A DNA stretch of 64,000 nucleotides. Origin: Gallalistipes aquisgranensis. GTDB lineage: Bacteria > Bacteroidota > Bacteroidia > Bacteroidales > Rikenellaceae. A program made the position numbers and the translations under genes. Of this stretch, positions 35,229 through 43,458 are shown in pieces; positions within the stretch are counted from its first letter, which is position 1, and each line of letters starts with the position of its first letter. The stretch lies in the NCBI RefSeq assembly GCF_014982715.1, contig NZ_JADCJY010000001.1, positions 1,116,001-1,180,000 on the forward strand, in the 5' to 3' direction. The notes under the pieces are model-generated. The model had not been told where the DNA came from. It searched no databases and was given only the letters and a program-made list of their open reading frames with translations.

Positions 35229-37271
35229 ATGATGAAATGTTTACTCGCCTATCCGCTACTGGCAGGAGCCTTGTTGTTGGGGGCCTTTTCCAATCCGCAC
35301 TGCGGGGGAAAGAATATCCCTGCCGAAAACCCGGAGTACCGAGACATTTTTCCCGACACCTGGGTGGCCAACGATGCCCTGAACCGTAAAATGCCCGCTT
35401 ACGAGGAGGTCGGTCCCGTGAAGACTGATCAACGCCGCGTGGTCGGTATTTTCTACATTACCTGGCATACCCAGAAATTGGGTGACGGTGACGGAGTATA
35501 CGATGCCGATGTGACCAAAATCCTCGAAAAGGATCCCGAAGCCCGCTTGGATGCCAAACATCCGCTTTGGAGATCCCCCTCCTACCACTGGAGCGAGCCT
35601 GAAATGGGTTATTTCCTAAGTCAGGATGAATGGGTGATCCGCAAGGATATGTCGATGCTGGCCGATGCCGGCGTGGACGTATTGGTGATGGACGTGACTA
35701 ATGCCGTACGTTACTGGGACGAATGGGAGGTGATTTTCTCCACCATGCAGCAGATGAAAGCCGAAGGCAATAAAGTTCCAAAATTCTGCTTCTGGGCATT
35801 CAACGGGCCAGTAATCACCGTAGTCCAAGATCTTTACGATCGTATTTATAAGAAATCCCGATTTCGGGATCTGTGGTTTTACTGGGACGACAAACCCCTG
35901 CTACTTTACAATGGCGACCCGACCCGCGACGCTAACACCACCTCGCTGAAGCATCCCAATCGCCATTATGATCCGGCTGCGGCCACCGATCCTGACCATC
36001 CACACTACAAGGATCCCGATTACGCCAACGAATTCTATACAGACTATACCAAAGAGGTGAAAGAGTTTTTTACGCTGCGAACCATGTGGTGGGGCTATTA
36101 CAAATGGGGCGACAAACGCTTCGTGGGTACTGAAGACAACTGGAGTTTCGGATACAGCCTGGCCGAAGATTCGGTCAAGGTGATGAAACCCGCACAGTTA
36201 CTTTCCCGACACAATGGCAAGGGAGAACAGGCTGCTATCACCCCGGCCCAGCATCCGGTGGTTATGAATCCGAAAGATTCGGTGGGCGTCGGCAAGTCGT
36301 GGACCCGCGAACGGGGCGAGCCCAGACTCAACGAGTACGATATGCCGGAACCCACTTATGTTCCCTGGTTGGGTAAGACAGTGAAAAACCCTGAAAACTA
36401 CGGGATCTATTTCCAAGAGCGCTGGGACGAGATGATCCCGACCAACCCCGAATTCATCTACATCAATGACTGGAACGAATGGACCGCCGGAAAATATCAT
36501 CCCGAAGGCGGCGGAACAACGAGGTGGCTGGGCCGCGAAAGCCCTTTCTTCTTTGTAGACCAGTACAATGCCGAATTCAACCGCGGTATTCAGCCGGTCA
36601 AGGGTGGTTACGGGGACAACTACTACATGCAGATGGCCCAAAACATTCGCAGATACAAAGGCGTACGCCCTATTCCGGAATTGTACGGTTACCGGAAGAT
36701 CGATCTTGACGGATCATTCGATCAGTGGAACGCAAACCCTGTGGAATACCGTGACACCCAAGGCGATACCTTCCATCGCAACGCCATCGGCTATGCAGGC
36801 ATCCGCTACATCAACAAATCGGGACGCAACGACATTGTAACCAGCAAGGTGATTGTCGACAAAAAAAATATTTATTTCTATGCCGAAACAGCTGAAACGC
36901 TAACTCCGCACACGGATGACAACTGGATGCTACTGTTGATAGACGCCGATAAGAATTCGGATACCGGATGGTACGGCTACGATTTCATCATCAACAAAAA
37001 CGTGAAGAACGACACTCAGACCTCCCTGATGCGTTACGACGAGGCCCGAACGGATTGGATAAAGGTGGCCAATGTCGTTTTTCGCTACCAAGGTAACAAA
37101 CTGATGATTTCGGTTCCACGCAAGGTATTGGGTCTGGAAGGAAACAGTTTTGCATTCGATTTTAAATGGAGCGACAATACAGCCGATCTGAATGATCCGA
37201 TTTCGCTCTGCCTCAACGGTGACACCGCCCCCAACCGCCGTTTCAATTATCGTTGCATCTGGAACAGGTAA
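35229..37271 (+). CDS. GH71/99-like secreted glycoside hydrolase with CBM9-like domain
   Basis: A 680-residue protein with signal peptide and Cys (HCGGKN). Residues about 70-470 resemble GH71/GH99-like TIM barrels: RVVGIFYITWHT, MLADAGVDVLVMDVTNAVRY, and the signature PEFIYINDWNEWTAGKYHPE. Residues about 520-680 look like a CBM9-like beta domain (KIDLDGSFDQWNA, VIVDKKNIYFYAETAE, WMLLLIDADKNSDTGWYGYD). The known relatives include endo-acting alpha-glucanases and mannosidases; the substrate is not determinable here. It stands alone inside the tRNA-Asp element, without SusC/D partners. Confidence 0.8.
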   Translation: MMKCLLAYPLLAGALLLGAFSNPHCGGKNIPAENPEYRDIFPDTWVANDALNRKMPAYEEVGPVKTDQRRVVGIFYITWHTQKLGDGDGVYDADVTKILEKDPEARLDAKHPLWRSPSYHWSEPEMGYFLSQDEWVIRKDMSMLADAGVDVLVMDVTNAVRYWDEWEVIFSTMQQMKAEGNKVPKFCFWAFNGPVITVVQDLYDRIYKKSRFRDLWFYWDDKPLLLYNGDPTRDANTTSLKHPNRHYDPAAATDPDHPHYKDPDYANEFYTDYTKEVKEFFTLRTMWWGYYKWGDKRFVGTEDNWSFGYSLAEDSVKVMKPAQLLSRHNGKGEQAAITPAQHPVVMNPKDSVGVGKSWTRERGEPRLNEYDMPEPTYVPWLGKTVKNPENYGIYFQERWDEMIPTNPEFIYINDWNEWTAGKYHPEGGGTTRWLGRESPFFFVDQYNAEFNRGIQPVKGGYGDNYYMQMAQNIRRYKGVRPIPELYGYRKIDLDGSFDQWNANPVEYRDTQGDTFHRNAIGYAGIRYINKSGRNDIVTSKVIVDKKNIYFYAETAETLTPHTDDNWMLLLIDADKNSDTGWYGYDFIINKNVKNDTQTSLMRYDEARTDWIKVANVVFRYQGNKLMISVPRKVLGLEGNSFAFDFKWSDNTADLNDPISLCLNGDTAPNRRFNYRCIWNR

Positions 37272-37499
37272 GCCTCTTTCGGGGTACCTACCTATCGTTT
37301 CGAACCCGCCCGTTTGTTCCTGGCAAATTTATAGTTCGCTCTAATAATGTCTGATGGTTCTGATTTCGTTGCTGCGGAGAAGGACAAGAGTTTGTGTTTC
37401 ACGAAAAAATGCATGGAATATTCCTTGCATTTTTTTCATCGGACGTCCCCAATCCATTTCGTTTATTTCCTGTGTACATGTCCGCTCGGTGGGCGACGG

Positions 37500-37997
37500 C
37501 TACCACACGAGTAAGTCATATTGAATCCTATGCCAAAATAGGACGTGTACCAGCCTCGATTTCCCGTCCCAGGCTCCTACCCCATATCCGGCCTGCACGC
37601 CGATTCCCCAGCGGGTTTTCCTGACCGTTTCACGGGTTACGTACTGAGTGACCGTTTTCGTCTTGGGATAGACCTCCATTTCCACCAGCGCCGGGTGCCA
37701 TCCTTCCACCACGGCCCTGTACTCCTCCGTTTCGTATTCCTTCCGTTCAATAGGAACGAGTACCCGGACAGTATCTGAAACATAGACTGTATCAGCTGCT
37801 GAGCGTAACCAACAGGTGTCTATCCGAGCCACATATACCTTTCGGGGAACAGGTACCGTATCACGAATCGTATCGACGCGGATTACCGTATCCGGCACCG
37901 GTAACTCCAACGGCCGATTCCGTTCATATCGCCGCCCCAGAAGAAAGAATCCCAGGCAAAAAAAGACGGCTGCAACTACAGGAATCGCTGTTTTCAT
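37500..37997 (-). CDS. DUF6808-like phage membrane protein
   Basis: A 165-residue protein with an N-terminal anchor (MKTAIPVVAAVFFCLGFFLL) and repeated short strands (PDTVIRVDTIRDTVPVPRKVYVARIDT, SADTVYVSDTVRVLVPIE). This matches the DUF6808-type proteins found beside endolysins in Bacteroidota prophages, where a holin- or spanin-like role is suspected. Its start overlaps the end of the M15 peptidase fragment by four bases, the usual coupling in these modules. The C terminus may be altered by decay of the element. Confidence 0.75.
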   Translation of the reverse strand: MKTAIPVVAAVFFCLGFFLLGRRYERNRPLELPVPDTVIRVDTIRDTVPVPRKVYVARIDTCWLRSAADTVYVSDTVRVLVPIERKEYETEEYRAVVEGWHPALVEMEVYPKTKTVTQYVTRETVRKTRWGIGVQAGYGVGAWDGKSRLVHVLFWHRIQYDLLVW

Positions 37998-38260
37998 TTC
38001 AGATGCAGGATTTGTTTCCGGTTATTGTCAGAATACGAGACATGCAGCCAAGTGTAATTCCTTTCGTCGATCAGCTGATCGAACGCCAACCCCGAAGTGC
38101 GGATCAGTTCGAACAACTTGCGGTTATCCTCCGGATTGCCGACCGTAATGTCGGCCGCCTCGCCCTTTACGTGCTGGGACGAGGGAACCCCATTCACCGC
38201 TTCATTCAGACGTGGCGATCGGAAACCGCTGGTCACTGTAATCCGCCTCTTCCCCGGTTG
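37994..38260 (-). pseudogene. M15-family peptidase (endolysin-like), N-terminally truncated
   Basis: The frame preserves GKRRITVTSGFRSPRLNEAV, then SSQHVKGEAADI with the zinc-ligand His and Asp, and TWLHVSYSDNNRKQILHLK at the C terminus, all typical of phage M15A D-Ala-D-Ala carboxypeptidase-like endolysins. The usual N-terminal 45-50 residues are missing: an in-frame stop (38261-38263) lies just upstream, and the sequence beyond belongs to a different phage gene. So this is a deletion junction. It is coupled to the DUF6808-like gene. Confidence 0.75.
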
Positions 38261-38477
38261 TCACCGCAGTGGCCGTCAGACTACTCTTCTCCCCCGTCTC
38301 ATTGTCCACCAGACGGGGAAACACCGCGAATAAAGGATTTTTCGGCACCGAATACTGCACATGAGTCCGGTCGCCCGTCCGAAACCGTTGCTCATAAACT
38401 GCATCTGTCTGAAATCCGAGCCGCCAGCCGTCTTCGAAATTCAGCGAACTGAATCTGGATATGGATATAGAGATCAT
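38202..38477 (-). pseudogene. Fragment of a phage structural gene
   Basis: A 91-codon frame starting MISISISRFSSLNFEDGWRL, with VYEQRFRTGDRTHVQYSVP and FPRLVDNETGEKSSLTATAV. It reads as the N terminus of a phage tail-associated protein. After TAV it runs out of frame into the M15 fragment, so the 3' part is deleted. A C-terminal-looking tail fragment on the same strand is at 40471-41244, but the order does not allow them to be one gene split by an insertion. Confidence 0.55.
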
Positions 38478-38707
38478 AAATTTGGTTTTATCCCCACAAA
38501 TTTACCGCTCCCACGCCCCTCTCGCACCATATTCCTCCTCCCGGTTATTTACATTGCCCCTCCGCATTTTTTACATCTGGCATCCCCTGTTTTTTTCCAC
38601 CGGTATCGCCGCCTGCGATACCGACCGGAGAACATCAGGAAAATATTTTGCAAATCACAAAAGAATCGACTATTTTTCGGTAACGTTAACTCAAAAATCT
38701 GGAAATT

Positions 38708-39469
38708 ATGAAAAAAATATACCTTTCTTTTATTATCATTATATTAGTTTGCTGGTCATGCACCTATCAGTCCAGATATAATCACCAACAAAGAGCTTTT
38801 GATAACTTTCTTTTAAACAACAATCTGGCTCTATCCCATTCTCAAAACGATCTTCAAAAAGTCGAATTTATGAACAAGTTCGAGCATGATTTGTTTCGCT
38901 ATGTGGATTCTGCCAGACTGTTCATAAACTGGCAAGGGCAAATCAGTGATATTAAATACCGGGAAAATAGTACAGCCGTTGAATTTATTATCTCATACAA
39001 ACCGGAAAAGTATCGAAAAATTAGTTTTTACTGCACACATTTCATTGATCCCGATAGTCTGCAAAATGACTACATATACAATAGTTTGAAAAACATTTCA
39101 AATTATTCAACCGTATATTTCGACGGGATCATTCGCACCAATTCCAACGAAACAGTTAAATATCATTTCGGCTCACCCGGAAATGATTTAAACATACCTT
39201 ATCCAAGCTTCGAATTTTCCATTATTGATATTGGGACAACAAGCCGTAGCGATTCTTTGTCTGTTAATCTGCAAAATGCCATAGACTGTAACAACAAGAT
39301 GATAGATGTGATCAATTTAAATCATCATAAAAAGATTAGTAATAAAGAACTAAAAGAACGCTATAAAAAATTAGAATATGAATTTGACAAAGCAGAGACC
39401 AAATTAACAAAACAAGAAAGGGATTATCTAAACCGAGTAATTAAAGCAATGGTTCTAAATCTTTCTTGA
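38708..39469 (+). CDS. AT-rich lipoprotein of unknown function
   Basis: A 253-residue lipoprotein with signal MKKIYLSFIIIILVCWSC and lipobox Cys. The mature part is strand-rich with many Asn, Lys and Ile codons, then a C-terminal helix (ELKERYKKLEYEFDKAETKL). I recognise no family. Its base composition is much lower in GC than the flanking genome. It runs opposite to the phage fragments on both sides and is the first of three co-directional small genes, so it looks like cargo of the element. Confidence 0.72.
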   Translation: MKKIYLSFIIIILVCWSCTYQSRYNHQQRAFDNFLLNNNLALSHSQNDLQKVEFMNKFEHDLFRYVDSARLFINWQGQISDIKYRENSTAVEFIISYKPEKYRKISFYCTHFIDPDSLQNDYIYNSLKNISNYSTVYFDGIIRTNSNETVKYHFGSPGNDLNIPYPSFEFSIIDIGTTSRSDSLSVNLQNAIDCNNKMIDVINLNHHKKISNKELKERYKKLEYEFDKAETKLTKQERDYLNRVIKAMVLNLS

Positions 39470-39525
39470 TCGATATAGTCGTTATCAACAAACAATAAAT
39501 AATCTTTAAGTAAAAGAACAACTCT

Positions 39526-39936
39526 ATGGAAACTTTTGCACTAATTACCGGAATCGTTTTTATCGTATTTGGCATTCTGCAAATAATCCTATTTTTCAAA
39601 ATTTGGGGAATGACAAACGATGTCAAAAGAATATCGGAATACGTGAAACCGAAGCTCCCAAAAGATAATTGTTTCTCGGATTTAATGGCTACTGCCAAGA
39701 AAGACATTTATATTGGAGATGTGGAAAAAGCCAAAAGAAATCTTCTGGGGTACAAATTCGATCTCTTAAAAGAGAATAAATATGCTAACATTAATGCACT
39801 TGGTATAAACGACAAACTAATCAAACAAATAGACGAATTATTAGCCACCATCGACAAGGACCCAAGCACTGAATCCACGTCAGAAAAAAATGTAATTCAA
39901 GAAATTAAGAATGATATTCCACCACACAATAAATAG
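39526..39936 (+). CDS. Membrane-anchored small protein, zinc ribbon cut off by TAG
   Basis: As read to the first stop, 136 residues. There is one N-terminal membrane helix (residues 5-27, ALITGIVFIVFGILQIILFF), then a charged helical region (NDVKRISEYVKPKLPKDN, DIYIGDVEKAKRNLLGYKFDLLKENKYANI). The family is unnamed to me. Directly after the TAG the same frame encodes a zinc ribbon and ends at 40014 by overlapping the next start (TAATG), so the intact gene probably spanned 39526-40014. AT-rich cargo gene. Confidence 0.7.
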   Translation: METFALITGIVFIVFGILQIILFFKIWGMTNDVKRISEYVKPKLPKDNCFSDLMATAKKDIYIGDVEKAKRNLLGYKFDLLKENKYANINALGINDKLIKQIDELLATIDKDPSTESTSEKNVIQEIKNDIPPHNK

Positions 39937-40014
39937 ATTTGCCCTGAATGTAAAAAGGAAATTGAAAACGAAACGGACATGTGTTACTATTGCGGATATA
40001 TCATCTCAAAATAA
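39934..40014 (+). other. In-frame zinc-ribbon extension after a TAG codon
   Basis: After TAG (39934-39936) the frame continues with ICPECKKEIE and then CYYCGY, two CPxC/CxxC knuckles spaced as in zinc-ribbon tails, and stops with TAA at 40012-40014. The final A is also the first base of the next ATG. Either a nonsense mutation or stop-codon readthrough. Confidence 0.65.
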
Positions 40015-40442
40015 TGAAAGTTGTGCAAAAAATTCTACTAATATTAGTCTTAACTACATTTGTTGCTTGTAAGCACAAATACGAGTACAAAGAATATAAA
40101 ATATCCAAAGATTACTATGGAAATCTTGAATGGGAAACGGAATTAAAAACAATAAAAGCAACCGATGATAATGATGCATTAAGCGAAGCTCATATCCGTT
40201 TTACCTCAAGTATTACAGTCAACAATATGATTAGCCAGAATCTTGATATTTTTTGCATTCCAGTAACTTACTTTATCCGGAATAAAGACTACAAAATTAT
40301 CGGAAGTGCATGGGCTGATTCAACCTATAAATATACCGATAGTTTAAATATGGCCTTGATAAAAGAAATGTGTGAAAAGTGCGATAAACACGAAATTGAT
40401 ATAATGCTCCAATCCATACCCTATTTTGACCAGCTAAATTAA
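40014..40442 (+). CDS. Small AT-rich lipoprotein
   Basis: A 142-residue lipoprotein starting at MKVVQKILLILVL with lipobox Cys18 (TFVAC). The mature part begins with a charged stretch (KHKYEYKEYKISKDYYGNLEW) and has no recognised domain; its C terminus has a Cys pair (EMCEKCDKH). The start overlaps the stop of the zinc-ribbon extension by one base, suggesting translational coupling to the upstream gene. Third gene of the AT-rich trio. Confidence 0.7.
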   Translation: MKVVQKILLILVLTTFVACKHKYEYKEYKISKDYYGNLEWETELKTIKATDDNDALSEAHIRFTSSITVNNMISQNLDIFCIPVTYFIRNKDYKIIGSAWADSTYKYTDSLNMALIKEMCEKCDKHEIDIMLQSIPYFDQLN

Positions 40443-40451
40443 CACTGCCAA

Positions 40452-40480
40452 AAAAACAAGGGAGAGTAAATTACTCTCCC
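40452..40480 (-). terminator. Terminator of the tail-fragment gene
   Basis: Hairpin GGGAGAGTAA/TTACTCTCCC (40460-40480). On the minus strand it is followed by TTGTTTTTTT. It overlaps the stop codon of the gene ending at 40471 and can also stop the plus-strand trio. Confidence 0.7.
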
Positions 40481-41244
40481 TCTCCAATTACCGCATGCAG
40501 TCTCCATGTCGTCTCCGTCTCGTGGGCGTAGTTCTTCATCACTTCGATAATATACCCTTTCAACTGTCTCCCTTTATAAGTGAAGTAGACAAGGCCGTCT
40601 CGAATGTCCTGCGGCGGTAGTCCTTGCCAATTGCCCGTGGCGAAATTGTACTCTATCGGGCTGAACAGGTGTTTCGTGATCAGTTGGTTTTCTCGCATAT
40701 TTTCACCCAAAACATACTTATCAGGCTCATATTCAACCATAAACTCCGCCTCCTTACACATGTCCGTCGCCGTATAGGTAATCCGGTCGGTAATCACTCC
40801 GATCAGGCTCTCGTTATACTTCACCAGATAGTACGGATTGAAACGGGCATTGAATGTATCCACATTAAAACCGGGAGCATTGTCCACACTCCCGGGATCG
40901 ACGACATACGCCCGGGCCCGGGTGACAATCCCTTTGTACTCCGTATAATATCCCCCTTCCTCATTGAACACCATGTCCACCACGAAAATATCGTTGTCCG
41001 ACTTCTCGTCTTTCGTAATATTGGCCCGCTCCTGACAAAGCAGTTCGATTCCTATTGAATCGGCCCGGTAAGGACTGATCAACTCCAGCCGGTTTTCGTC
41101 TTTGGCCGTGTAGCCGGTCGTATACTCGAACGTGCCGTTCGCCTCGAAGCGTCCGTTCACCTTATCGTAGTCCTGCTTGTCGTACCCGACGCTGATATTG
41201 GTGTATGCATGCGTGTTGTCAGACTCAACTATCAGGTCGGCCAC
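40471..41244 (-). CDS. Phage tail-associated protein, C-terminal remnant
   Basis: A 257-codon frame opened by GTG directly after an in-frame TGA, so the N terminus is probably lost. The content is beta-rich (YTNISVGYDKQDYDKVNGRF, FEYTTGYTAKDENRLELISPY, YTEYKGIVTRARAYVVDPGS, LVYFTYKGRQLKGYIIEVMKN). It resembles tail or base-plate proteins of Bacteroidota prophages. It marks the right-hand part of the element, 80 bases before the DUF2461 gene. Confidence 0.6.
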   Translation of the reverse strand: MADLIVESDNTHAYTNISVGYDKQDYDKVNGRFEANGTFEYTTGYTAKDENRLELISPYRADSIGIELLCQERANITKDEKSDNDIFVVDMVFNEEGGYYTEYKGIVTRARAYVVDPGSVDNAPGFNVDTFNARFNPYYLVKYNESLIGVITDRITYTATDMCKEAEFMVEYEPDKYVLGENMRENQLITKHLFSPIEYNFATGNWQGLPPQDIRDGLVYFTYKGRQLKGYIIEVMKNYAHETETTWRLHAVIGEGE

Positions 41245-41326
41245 TCACAAGTAGACAAACCGACCTGAGAGCCTTCCGATTCCGTCAAACTTTCTTATCT
41301 TTGCAGGAAAAGGAATCCAGATACGC

Positions 41327-42013
41327 ATGGAAAACGTACTCGCTTTTCTGAGGGAACTCAGCAGACACAACGACCGGAAATGGTTCGAAGAGCATAGGGC
41401 CCGTTACCGCGAGGTGCAGGAGACATTCAACCGCTTTACGGAACGGCTGATCGACGGCATCGTTTCGTTCGATCCGTCGGTCCGGGGGCTCACTGTCGGA
41501 GAATGCATCTACCGCATCTACCGCGACACACGTTTTTCTCCCGACAAACGTCCCTACAAAACCCATATGAGCACCTACATCTGCCCGCACGGAAAAAAAT
41601 CGGGATTCGGCGGCTACTATTTCCATGTAGAACCGGAAGGAATCGGAGGGCTCATCGGCGGGAGCATGCTTTCCGTGGGGCTTTACCGACCCGAAACGAA
41701 CGCGGCCCGCAGTATCCGAGAGGAGATTCTGGACCACGGAGAGGAATTCTCAGCCGCGATAAAAAAGGCCCGGGGCTTCCGGCTCAACCGCGAAAACATG
41801 CTGAAACGGGTTCCTGCCGGATTTCCCACCGACAGCCCGCAGGCCGATCTGTTCCGCCTGAAGGACTTCTATCTGGACAAACCGCTCCGCGAGAGCGACA
41901 TGGGAAGAGAAAGACTGTTGGCCGAAACCCTGCGGGAATTCCGTAGCGCACGGGATTTTCTGGAGAGAGTCAACCGGGCGGTCGCCTACGCCCACGAAGA
42001 GATGCAGCCATGA
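41327..42013 (+). CDS. DUF2461 family protein
   Basis: A 228-residue soluble protein with the TIGR02453/DUF2461 signature: [20 protein letters not shown] at the N terminus, [20 protein letters not shown], and [20 protein letters not shown]. Function unknown in the family. A TATCTTTG box at 41296-41303 is a likely -7 element. It overlaps rfbA by four bases (ATGA), so it is the first gene of the dTDP-rhamnose operon, perhaps only by chance. Confidence 0.92.
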   Translation: MENVLAFLRELSRHNDRKWFEEHRARYREVQETFNRFTERLIDGIVSFDPSVRGLTVGECIYRIYRDTRFSPDKRPYKTHMSTYICPHGKKSGFGGYYFHVEPEGIGGLIGGSMLSVGLYRPETNAARSIREEILDHGEEFSAAIKKARGFRLNRENMLKRVPAGFPTDSPQADLFRLKDFYLDKPLRESDMGRERLLAETLREFRSARDFLERVNRAVAYAHEEMQP

Positions 42014-42876
42014 AAGGAATCGTTCTGGCCGGAGGCAGCGGCACCCGCCTCTACCCTGTCACCAAAGGGGTATCGAAACAACTGCTGGCAGTTTACGACA
42101 AACCGATGATCTACTATCCGCTCTCGGTGCTGATGCTGGCCGGTATCCGCGAAATACTGGTCATCTCCACACCGGAAGACCTCCCATCGTTCCGGCGACT
42201 GCTGGGTGACGGAAACGATTGGGGGCTGCGGCTCGAATATGCAGAACAGCCTTCACCGGACGGGCTGGCCCAAGCCCTGCTGATCGGAGCGGAATTCATC
42301 GGCGGCGACGACCTTTGTCTCGTACTGGGTGACAACCTGTTCTACGGACAAAGTTTCACCCGCATGCTGTCCGACGCCGTCCGCCATACGGAGCAACGGA
42401 GGGAAGCCACCATATTCGGTTACCGGGTAGACGATCCAGGACGCTATGGCGTGGTAGAGTTCGACGACAGGGGCCGTGCCCTGAGCATCGAGGAAAAACC
42501 TGTCAGGCCGCGCTCCGATTATGCCGTGGTAGGCCTCTACTTCTATCCGAACGATGCGGTGGAGATCGCCCGAGGGATCACTCCCTCGGCACGGGGCGAA
42601 CTGGAGATCACATCTGTCAACCAGACCTTCCTCGAACAAAACCGGCTCAGCGTACAGCTTCTGGGCCGGGGATTCGCATGGCTTGATACGGGCACCCACG
42701 ATTCGCTCAGCGAGGCTTCGACCTTCATCGAAGTGATCGAGAAACGGCAGGGGCTGAAAGTCGCCTGCCCCGAGGAGATCGCGTTCCGGCAAGGATGGAT
42801 CGACCGGGAGCAACTCCGGCGACTGGCCGAACCGATGCGACAGAACCCCTACGGCCAATATCTGCTGAAACTGTAA
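42010..42876 (+). CDS. rfbA: Glucose-1-phosphate thymidylyltransferase
   Basis: A 288-residue nucleotidyltransferase with [37 protein letters not shown] at residues 3-39, including the catalytic Gly-rich loop and Lys. [11 protein letters not shown] binds metal and the product side (Asp), and EITSVNQ and [12 protein letters not shown] close the active site. It makes dTDP-glucose, the first step of dTDP-L-rhamnose synthesis for surface glycans. It overlaps the DUF2461 gene and is followed 12 bases later by rfbC. Confidence 0.96.
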   Translation: MKGIVLAGGSGTRLYPVTKGVSKQLLAVYDKPMIYYPLSVLMLAGIREILVISTPEDLPSFRRLLGDGNDWGLRLEYAEQPSPDGLAQALLIGAEFIGGDDLCLVLGDNLFYGQSFTRMLSDAVRHTEQRREATIFGYRVDDPGRYGVVEFDDRGRALSIEEKPVRPRSDYAVVGLYFYPNDAVEIARGITPSARGELEITSVNQTFLEQNRLSVQLLGRGFAWLDTGTHDSLSEASTFIEVIEKRQGLKVACPEEIAFRQGWIDREQLRRLAEPMRQNPYGQYLLKL

Positions 42877-42888
42877 CGCCATAGATTC

Positions 42889-43458
42889 ATGAAAGTCATC
42901 CCCACGAAAATAGAGGGTCCCGTAGTGATCGAGCCGGATATCTTCGGCGACGGACGGGGATATTTTTTTGAAAGTTTTTCGCAGCGACGTTTCGCCGAAG
43001 CTCTTTGTAACATCCGCTTCGTGCAGGACAACGAATCGAAATCCCGCTACGGTGTGGTGCGGGGACTGCATTACCAACTGCCTCCCGCGACACAGTGCAA
43101 ACTGGTGCGGGTCGTCTGCGGCCGGGTGCTCGACGTGGCGGTCGATATCCGGCGGAACTCGCCCACTTTCGGACAGTACGCAGCCGTGGAGCTGAGCGGA
43201 GAAAACCACCGTCAGTTCTTCATTCCGCGAGGATTCGCCCACGGATTCGCCGTTCTGAGCGAAGAAGCCATATTCCAATACAAATGCGACACCTTCTACG
43301 ATCCTGAGCGGGAAGCCGGCATCGCCTACGACGACCCGCAAATCGGCATCGACTGGGGCCTGCCCGCCGAAGACATCGTCCTTTCGGAAAAGGACCGCCG
43401 CCACCCTCCCCTTTCGCGGGCTTTCCTGTTCGACGATCCGCAAATACTCTCCCGATGA
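42889..43458 (+). CDS. rfbC: dTDP-4-dehydrorhamnose 3,5-epimerase
   Basis: A 189-residue cupin-fold epimerase with PVVIEPDIFGDGRGYFFESF, FVQDNESKSRYGVVRGLHYQ (catalytic His in LHYQ), VRVVCGRVLDVAVDIR, FIPRGFAHGFAVLSE and YKCDTFYDPEREAGI with the catalytic Tyr region. It catalyses the third step to dTDP-L-rhamnose. Its stop overlaps the rfbD start by four bases. Length and motifs are canonical. Confidence 0.96.
   Translation: MKVIPTKIEGPVVIEPDIFGDGRGYFFESFSQRRFAEALCNIRFVQDNESKSRYGVVRGLHYQLPPATQCKLVRVVCGRVLDVAVDIRRNSPTFGQYAAVELSGENHRQFFIPRGFAHGFAVLSEEAIFQYKCDTFYDPEREAGIAYDDPQIGIDWGLPAEDIVLSEKDRRHPPLSRAFLFDDPQILSR

Noticed and set aside
33149-41290. Second copy of the tRNA-Asp 3' end as attR
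   Set aside because: No repeat of the T-arm/acceptor sequence was found in this stretch by eye, so no attachment site is annotated.
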